From: JAKPQD01 sp029572965
GTDB lineage: Bacteria > Bacteroidota > Bacteroidia > Bacteroidales > DTGW01
Direction of reading: 5' to 3'
Assembly (NCBI GenBank): GCA_035374585.1
Contig: DAOSPF010000084.1
Coordinates: 1 to 11,586, forward strand
DNA length: 11,586 nucleotides
This document shows, in pieces, positions 6,358-11,586 of this stretch (positions are counted from its first letter, which is position 1; each line of letters opens with the position of its first letter). Both the position numbers and the translations under genes were made by a program. Below the pieces are notes generated by a model that saw nothing but the letters and a program-made list of their open reading frames with translations, had not been told where the DNA came from and did no database searches.

Positions 6358-6360
6358 AAC

Positions 6361-6561
6361 TTATTTAATTGGAGCCACAGAATATCTGAGGCGTTTATAA
6401 TTAAGACTTTCGAAGAATTTTGATAATTCTGTCTGGCGTGGTTCGTTTTTGCCAATACGCTTTTTGGCCACCATACGCCGGTTATTCATAATTTTTTCAA
6501 AGAGTACAACCCAGTAAGGGGCTTCGTAAACCACATCGATGTTTAATTCAGTAGCTTCCAT
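6361..6561 (-). CDS. Short DUF2992 (YjdF)-like protein
   Basis: A 66-residue protein that resembles the N-terminal half of the DUF2992/YjdF family: a short lead strand, YWVVLFEK (16-23), VAKKRIGKNEPRQTELSKFF (31-50; compare the family's FGAEPxxxE motif) and LNYKRLRYS (53-61). Full-length members are roughly 100-140 residues with a basic C-terminal tail; here the stop comes directly after the SVAPIK end, so the tail is missing. In Firmicutes yjdF often sits under an azaaromatic-sensing riboswitch; I see no such riboswitch here. The start at 6561 is supported by a promoter 23-53 bp upstream. No function is assigned. The family call is moderate because the match is short. Confidence 0.6.
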   Translation of the reverse strand: MEATELNIDVVYEAPYWVVLFEKIMNNRRMVAKKRIGKNEPRQTELSKFFESLNYKRLRYSVAPIK

Positions 6562-6858
6562 ATATTTAAAATTTAATGTTATTCAAAACTATGGTTAAAC
6601 AAAAAGAATGCCAAGTTTAAATCGGTGAATGACAGTTTTTTGAAGCTCAATAGTTGAGAATGGTAAATAAATACATTTCGGCAGGCAAGAAATTGTTGTT
6701 TTGTAGCTTAAACTTTGCAGTTTTTCACATTGCCCATATATGTTGAAATGCAAATAAACCATATTGTTTAGCAAAAAAATATCTCATCAAAGATTAATTT
6801 GAATAAAAATTTTAAACAGTTTTTTATTTTTATGTAATAATTATAAACAAGCTGCGAA
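6562..6858. other. Divergent intergenic region before the hybrid regulator
   Basis: This 297-bp AT-rich gap separates the minus-strand DUF2992-cupin operon from the plus-strand hybrid regulator. Apart from the minus-strand promoter it contains only a weak plus-strand candidate: TTTG at 6798-6801 and TATTTTTA (6825-6832, 5 of the 6 fixed consensus bases), with a long 23-nt gap. No open frame or strong hairpin is seen, and no copy of the 21-bp repeat found downstream of the regulator. Confidence 0.5.
6584..6614 (-). promoter_or_regulatory. Bacteroidota-type promoter of the DUF2992-cupin operon
   Basis: On the minus strand TAGTTTTG (6591-6584) matches TAnnTTTG completely. TTG (6614-6612) lies 20 nt upstream, fitting the TTG/TTTG -33 element. 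The -7 element ends 22 bp before the ATG at 6561. Confidence 0.6.
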
Positions 6859-9840
6859 ATGGTCAAATTATCAAATCTTCTTTTTTTTACATTGCTGTTT
6901 ATTTCTATTTCAAGCCTTTCGGCAAATAAATTGGACAGTTTGATGTTGTTGGCCGGGCAATCGGGCGATAAAGAAAAACCCGCATTGTACCTGCAAATAG
7001 CTAAACAATACCAAAGCAACAATGATTCATTAAGCATTGATTATTCAATAAAAGCAGTAAAAGGGGCAAAAAAGTTTAATCTGCAATTGATTGAAGCCCA
7101 AGCCTTAGAAAATATGGGTGTAAGCTATTGCAACCAGGCGCGTTACCAAATTGCATTGGATACATTAATGAGTGCGCTGAAAATTTATGAAAAGCTTAAT
7201 TTCCCTCAGGAAGCAACGCTTTGTCTGAATAACATTGGCAATACATACGATTACTTGAGCAATTTTGAAAATGCCGAAAAATATTACAATAAAGCGCTCG
7301 GCCTTGCTAAAAGATACAAAAACCGATATAACGAATCTTTAGTTGTATTTAACCTGGGCAATATTTACCTTAAGCAGTATAAATACAGCAAAGCGCTGGA
7401 AAACTTCTTAGTTTCGCTGGCCATAGAAGAACAGATGGGCAATGAAATAGGAGTGGCCTACTGCCTCAACGACCTGGCAATGATTTATGAAGTTTTGCAT
7501 TTGTACGACCGACAAGAAAATAGTATAAAGCGGGCGCTTGAAATTTTTAAAAAGAAAGGGTATGTTTTTGAAGAAAGTGTTTTGCTTAACAACCTGGGCG
7601 ACTTTTACCTAAGCCAAAAGTTTTATGACAAAGCCATAGAAAATTATTTTCTTTCTGCTAAAACCAAAGAAAGCATCAACCATGTAGGGGGCTTAATACT
7701 TACCTATTCGAAAATTGGCGATGTTTATTTTACACAAAATATAACCGATTCGGCTGAGCTCTATTATCAAAAGGCATACAATATTGCCCAAAAAACAGGG
7801 TTCAATGTTAACAAGTCGTCGGTGTTATTAGGGATGGGCAAAATCCACTTTAACAAAAAACAATACAATAAAGCAAAAAATGCATTTGAAGAATGCTATG
7901 AAATTGCCACCAAAGGCGAGATGAACGAATTGCGGCGCGATGTATTGTTAGAATTGTACAAAACCGATTCGGCGCTGGGCGACGTAGCAGGCTCGAACAG
8001 GGCATTGCGAAAAGCTTATGAACTGGCCCAGGCCCTCAACGACAAGGAGGCAAAACAAAGGATTGGAGAAATGATGTTTACTTTCGAAACCGAAAAGAAA
8101 GATAGAGAAATTGCCCTGCAAAAATCGATCAACAACAAACAAAGAATGTTGCTTTGGGCTGCCATTGTATTTATTGTTTTTGTAACCTTCCTGAGTGTTA
8201 TTATTTTTATACAATTCCGCAATATTAAAAAAAACAACCAATTGCTTGCCTTGCAAAAAGCCGAGATTGATGCTAAAAACATAAAACTCAGGGAGCTGGA
8301 CGAATTAAAGAGCCGATTCTTTACGAATATTTCTCACGAGTTCCGCACACCTTTGACGCTGGTTACCGGAAACCTCGAGTTGCTCCACGACAAAGCAGAA
8401 AGCTCCGGTGAAGACGTTGAAACATATAACATCATGCTTCGCCATTCGCGCCGTTTGCTCGATTTGATCAACCAGCTGCTGGAAATCTCAAAGCTCGAAA
8501 AAAACAAGATGAAACTCTTTATTCACTATGGCAATGTTGGCGAATTTGTTTTCAGGATCGTTTCATCGTTCGAATCGTGGGCCGTTGAGAAAAACCTGAT
8601 TTTCGATTATACTCAGATTGACAAAAGTGGTAATTGTTGGTTCGATGCCGATAAACTGGAGAAAGTAATTACCAACCTTATATCTAATGCCATAAAATAT
8701 ACAACAGAAGGCAGTATTACTATAAAATCGAAAATTACCGGCAATCAATTTATGGTTGAAATAACCGATACCGGGCCGGGATTAACCACAAATGAACTGG
8801 GACATATATGGGAACTATTTTACCAGGCCGGGGCCCAGGCCGATAAATTATACGAAGGGAGCGGCATAGGGCTTGCCCTTGTAAAAGAATTGGTAAAACT
8901 GATGCAGGGTGAAATATCTGTGTCAAGCCAACCGGGCAAGGGTACTTCATTCTCAATTACACTGCCTGTTGACTATGAGCAGTCTGAAAACATTGTTATT
9001 GTTGAAAATGCCGAAAGCAAAACCTATGAACCAATTGTTGCAAATGAAAACACTCACAAGAAAGGGCTACATTCGGGCCCTGTCCAAAATACAAATTCGG
9101 AAATGGTTTTGGTAATTGAAGACAATGATGACCTCCGCCATTTCATTTGCAGCAACCTGCTGGCCAATTACAGGATCATCGAAGCAGTAGATGGTATCGA
9201 CGGGTTGGAGAAAGCTTTTGTTTCTGTACCCGATTTAATTATTACCGATGTGATGATGCCCCGGATGAATGGCTTAGAAATGACTAAAAAAATAAAAACC
9301 GATGAACGTACTTCGCATATCCCGGTAATTATGCTTACAGCAAGGGTTGCACACGAACATGTGATTGAAGGGCTGGAGATGGGTACAGATGAATACTTGC
9401 CTAAACCATTCAGCATAAAAGAATTGTTACTGAGGATAAATAATATTTTAAGGACGAAACAACAAATAAGAGAAAAACTTAAAGTCTCAAACGATTTATA
9501 TGCACCAGATGTCCACATCAGTTCTGTTGATGAACGTTTTCTGAAAAAGGCTTTAGATATTATAGAAGCACATATAGAAGACTGTGATTACGAAGTGATC
9601 CAATTTTGTGCCGACCTGGGCATGAGCCGAACCAACCTGCATCGGAAATTGAAAGCAATAACCGGACAATCGACTACAGAATTTATCAGAAATACCCGCC
9701 TTAAAAGGGCCGCCCTTCTACTAAAAAACAATGCCGGAACGGTTTCTGAAATTGCCTATCAAACAGGGTTTAACAATCTTTCCTATTTTACCAAAAGTTT
9801 CAAAGACATGTATGGCGTTACCCCTTCGGAATATAGTTAA
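6859..9840 (+). CDS. Hybrid two-component system regulator: periplasmic TPR sensor, histidine kinase, receiver and AraC domain
   Basis: A 993-residue one-polypeptide sensor-regulator. A signal peptide (LLFFTLLFISISSLSA, residues 7-22) exports the N-terminus. Residues about 37-400 are TPR repeats in an exact 40-residue register: equivalent positions fall at 86, 126, 166, 206, 246, 286, 326 and 366. One membrane helix follows (about 431-454). In the cytoplasm there is a short coiled linker, a HisKA domain with HEFRTP (phospho-acceptor His493), and an HATPase domain with N606LISN610, DTGPG (637-641) and GSGIGLAL (667-674). The receiver has acidic E754/D755, phospho-acceptor Asp797 in TDVMMP, Thr827 and Lys849; the AraC-type helix-turn-helix occupies about 890-993. 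All catalytic residues are intact. Unlike classical PUL regulators the sensor has no beta-propeller/Y_Y_Y domains, so the ligand is unknown, perhaps a peptide or protein partner. The next gene, a secreted LamG protein, is the likely target. Confidence 0.95.
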   Translation: MVKLSNLLFFTLLFISISSLSANKLDSLMLLAGQSGDKEKPALYLQIAKQYQSNNDSLSIDYSIKAVKGAKKFNLQLIEAQALENMGVSYCNQARYQIALDTLMSALKIYEKLNFPQEATLCLNNIGNTYDYLSNFENAEKYYNKALGLAKRYKNRYNESLVVFNLGNIYLKQYKYSKALENFLVSLAIEEQMGNEIGVAYCLNDLAMIYEVLHLYDRQENSIKRALEIFKKKGYVFEESVLLNNLGDFYLSQKFYDKAIENYFLSAKTKESINHVGGLILTYSKIGDVYFTQNITDSAELYYQKAYNIAQKTGFNVNKSSVLLGMGKIHFNKKQYNKAKNAFEECYEIATKGEMNELRRDVLLELYKTDSALGDVAGSNRALRKAYELAQALNDKEAKQRIGEMMFTFETEKKDREIALQKSINNKQRMLLWAAIVFIVFVTFLSVIIFIQFRNIKKNNQLLALQKAEIDAKNIKLRELDELKSRFFTNISHEFRTPLTLVTGNLELLHDKAESSGEDVETYNIMLRHSRRLLDLINQLLEISKLEKNKMKLFIHYGNVGEFVFRIVSSFESWAVEKNLIFDYTQIDKSGNCWFDADKLEKVITNLISNAIKYTTEGSITIKSKITGNQFMVEITDTGPGLTTNELGHIWELFYQAGAQADKLYEGSGIGLALVKELVKLMQGEISVSSQPGKGTSFSITLPVDYEQSENIVIVENAESKTYEPIVANENTHKKGLHSGPVQNTNSEMVLVIEDNDDLRHFICSNLLANYRIIEAVDGIDGLEKAFVSVPDLIITDVMMPRMNGLEMTKKIKTDERTSHIPVIMLTARVAHEHVIEGLEMGTDEYLPKPFSIKELLLRINNILRTKQQIREKLKVSNDLYAPDVHISSVDERFLKKALDIIEAHIEDCDYEVIQFCADLGMSRTNLHRKLKAITGQSTTEFIRNTRLKRAALLLKNNAGTVSEIAYQTGFNNLSYFTKSFKDMYGVTPSEYS

Positions 9841-9876
9841 GCTTCATTTTATCAAAAAAAAGAAGTTGTATTTTTC
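9840..9876 (+). terminator. Weak terminator-like hairpin after the hybrid regulator
   Basis: CTTC (9842-9845) with GAAG (9862-9865) and TTTT (9847-9850) with AAAA (9857-9860) form a 9-bp stem with one A/A mismatch and a 6-nt loop. It is followed by TTGTATTTTT. The stem is AT-rich and starts at the stop codon, so partial read-through into the next gene is possible. Confidence 0.4.
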
Positions 9877-9889
9877 TGATAATCAATAG

Positions 9890-9931
9890 CTGAAACATCA
9901 TTGTCAAAATCTGGAACATCAACGATAATAT
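9890..9931 (+). promoter_or_regulatory. Tandem 21-bp direct repeats, candidate operator for the AraC-type regulator
   Basis: Two adjacent 21-bp units, 9890-9910 and 9911-9931, are identical at 15 of 21 positions and share the core CTGRAACATCA, then nnGnnAAnAT. The spacing equals two helical turns, the arrangement of classical AraC-family half-sites. A looser third copy (CTGATAATCA) begins at 9876. The site lies after the regulator gene and 64-105 bp upstream of the LamG gene start, a suitable position for activation. No standard TAnnTTTG element is visible between it and the start. Confidence 0.5.
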
Positions 9932-9994
9932 TTTAAATAGCAATTCATTTTCTTTGAGTTAAAGAATAATAAAATCTGATTAAACTTTAATAAC

Positions 9995-11586
9995 ATGAGA
10001 AAACAATTACTTCTTTTTCTAATTGCTTTACCATTAGGCATCCTGGTAAATGCGCAAAATTTAATACTCTATTACCCCTTCGATGGCAACGCCAACGATG
10101 CAAGCGGCAACCTCAACCATGCTACCCTTCACGGGTGCAGTTTTGCCCCCGACAGGATGGGTCAGGCCGATAAAGCATTAAGTTTTAACGGCACATCCGA
10201 CTTTGTGGTTACACCTTATCGGCAAGCCAATATTACGGCACTAAGCTACTCTTTTTGGATAAAAATCCCCGACAATGCAGGCGAAATGACAATTTTTCAA
10301 ACCAGGGGGCCCAATAATGAACCAGGCAAAAGTATAACTGTAACATTGAATAATGGCTTCGTGAGGTTTATATACGATGCAGCATATAATCTTTGTGGCA
10401 AAATAACCCGGCAACCTCTCGAAGCCAATAAATGGCTACATGTAGCATGTGTATGGAACGGCACATCGGGTCAGCCTGTCAACAACAACCAGTTTTCAAT
10501 TTATATTAACGGAACACAAATAGCTGCCAACGATGATAATGCTGGTTCAAACAGGCCGGTACCTCCAATTAGTGGCGATAGTACCATGTTTATAGGTTAT
10601 CACAAACAATGGAACAGATGGTTTAAAGGCTCCCTTGATGACGTAAGGGTTTACGAAGGAGTACTTAGCCCGGCCGACATTTCAGGCTTGTATTACGAAA
10701 AAATACCTCTCGAAATTGTTGCCCCACAAAAAGGAAAACATTTTATTAAAAATACCCAGGTTGAAATAAGTTGGGTTAAAAAGGCTGAAGTGCCTTCGGT
10801 AAACCTCCAATATTCGATAAACGGGGGCGCTTGGCAGAACATAGCCCTAAACCAGACAGGGACAAGCTATACCTGGACTTTGCCCAATACCGTGGCATCA
10901 AATGTAAAAGTGGCGGCAATATCAACATCCGACAATACCATCCGCAGCGAACTTGACGGTATAAGCATCGCTGCCGACTCGGCCATGTTGGGGCTGATGC
11001 TCTATTATCCATTGGACGGCAACGTGCAGGACGCCACCTTGTTTGGCAATCATGGCCAATTGCAGGGTGGTACTTATACTGAAGACAATATTATGAGCAG
11101 CAATTCGGCCCTGGCCATAGCTGGCGATGGACAAGGCTTTAGGCAACAAGTGGCCAAATCCTTTACCGGCACTGAAGGTACCATCTCGATGATCGTTTAC
11201 AAGGACAATTGGGCAACCGCCGACCATGGAATATTTTTCCTCAATTACCCGGCTACCACTTCCCATCAGATGTACCTCAACTACCACGATGTTGGGCTGC
11301 ATTTCCGCTATGGCGATGTAAGCCTGCATGGAAATACCTACCTTGCATGGAACGGTTGCTTTTCATGGAAGCCAAAAACATGGCACCACGTTGCCATTAC
11401 CTGGGAGCAAACCTCAGGGGTTACTATGCTAAAAATGTATGCCGACGGGGCCAAGGTAGCCGAAACCACTGCCAACCTGATGCTTAACGATAGCGCCAAC
11501 TGGAAATTTGCCCAGAAAATACCCGGCTCGACTTATGGAAACTTTAATGGCTCAATGGATGAGGTAAAATGGTATGGACGAAAGCT
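9995..11586 (+). CDS. Secreted LamG/concanavalin-like lectin-domain protein, C-terminus outside the window
   Basis: An uninterrupted frame from ATG 9995 to the window end, 530 codons and still open. The signal peptide is MRKQLLLFLIALPLGILVNA, with cleavage before Q21. Domain 1 (about 23-235) is a LamG/concanavalin A-like fold: LILYYPFDGNANDASGN, KALSFNGTSDFV, YSFWIKIP, KWLHVACVWNG, and the closing FKGSLDDVRVYEGVLSPADI. Residues about 238-330 (IVAPQKGKHF, VEISWVKK, VNLQYSINGGAWQNI) look like an Ig/Fn3-type beta-sandwich. Domain 2 begins at L334 (LMLYYPLDGNVQDATLFGNHG) and repeats the LamG pattern (TWHHVAITWEQ, NFNGSMDEVKWYG). Such proteins bind carbohydrate or serve as adhesins, and may continue into an enzyme or a sorting domain beyond the window. 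No catalytic motif is visible. The DNA is more GC-rich than the left part. The upstream hybrid regulator probably controls it. Confidence 0.9.
   Translation, partial: MRKQLLLFLIALPLGILVNAQNLILYYPFDGNANDASGNLNHATLHGCSFAPDRMGQADKALSFNGTSDFVVTPYRQANITALSYSFWIKIPDNAGEMTIFQTRGPNNEPGKSITVTLNNGFVRFIYDAAYNLCGKITRQPLEANKWLHVACVWNGTSGQPVNNNQFSIYINGTQIAANDDNAGSNRPVPPISGDSTMFIGYHKQWNRWFKGSLDDVRVYEGVLSPADISGLYYEKIPLEIVAPQKGKHFIKNTQVEISWVKKAEVPSVNLQYSINGGAWQNIALNQTGTSYTWTLPNTVASNVKVAAISTSDNTIRSELDGISIAADSAMLGLMLYYPLDGNVQDATLFGNHGQLQGGTYTEDNIMSSNSALAIAGDGQGFRQQVAKSFTGTEGTISMIVYKDNWATADHGIFFLNYPATTSHQMYLNYHDVGLHFRYGDVSLHGNTYLAWNGCFSWKPKTWHHVAITWEQTSGVTMLKMYADGAKVAETTANLMLNDSANWKFAQKIPGSTYGNFNGSMDEVKWYGRK

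Noticed and set aside
5923..6423. A 166-codon plus-strand open frame
   Set aside because: It runs antisense over the cupin gene and into the repeat-like element; the cupin on the minus strand has conserved motifs and an operon partner, this frame has none.
10922..11329. A 135-codon minus-strand frame, and 10776-11012 beside it
   Set aside because: Both are antisense to the LamG gene, which stays open for more than 1,590 bases with clear domains.

Overview
The window looks like chromosome of a free-living member of the Bacteroidota; genus cannot be fixed. The evidence is the N-terminus of the YebC protein (MGRAFEYRKER, not the proteobacterial MAGHSKW), several matches to the Bacteroidota housekeeping promoter (-7 TAnnTTTG, some with TTG/TTTG about 19-20 nt upstream), a one-polypeptide hybrid two-component regulator ending in an AraC domain, a DUF4369/TlpA-like thioredoxin protein, a LamG-type secreted protein, AT-rich spacers and almost no Shine-Dalgarno sequences.

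Left part (1-3681), all on the minus strand: the start of a small membrane protein cut by the window edge; a yebC-family gene with a cyclophilin gene 20 bp upstream of it, sharing one clear promoter and one terminator; an atypical SDR NAD(P)-binding protein; and a stand-alone malic enzyme with its own terminator. These look like ordinary housekeeping genes, although the malic enzyme lacks the phosphotransacetylase half common in the MaeB class.

Middle part (3682-6858): a 710-bp spacer with two diverged tandem units, each carrying an AACA-N4-TGTT dyad, and a GC-rich potential hairpin leader just before a plus-strand gene for an exported thioredoxin-fold protein (DUF4369-like N-terminus, CDNC active site). 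A spacer with a terminator and a palindromic, possibly dispersed, repeat element separates it from a convergent minus-strand two-gene operon: a short DUF2992/YjdF-like protein and a small cupin, 3 bp apart.

Right part (6859-11586), plus strand: a 993-residue hybrid two-component regulator with a periplasmic TPR sensor in an exact 40-residue register, one membrane segment, histidine kinase, receiver and AraC DNA-binding domains. About 150 bp downstream begins a large secreted protein with two LamG-like lectin domains around an Ig-like linker, running off the window. Between them lie two tandem 21-bp direct repeats (15/21 identical), the geometry expected for an AraC-family site. The simplest reading is a sensor-regulator next to a surface or secreted carbohydrate-binding gene that it controls. 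The ligand is unknown and no SusC/SusD pair is visible inside the window.
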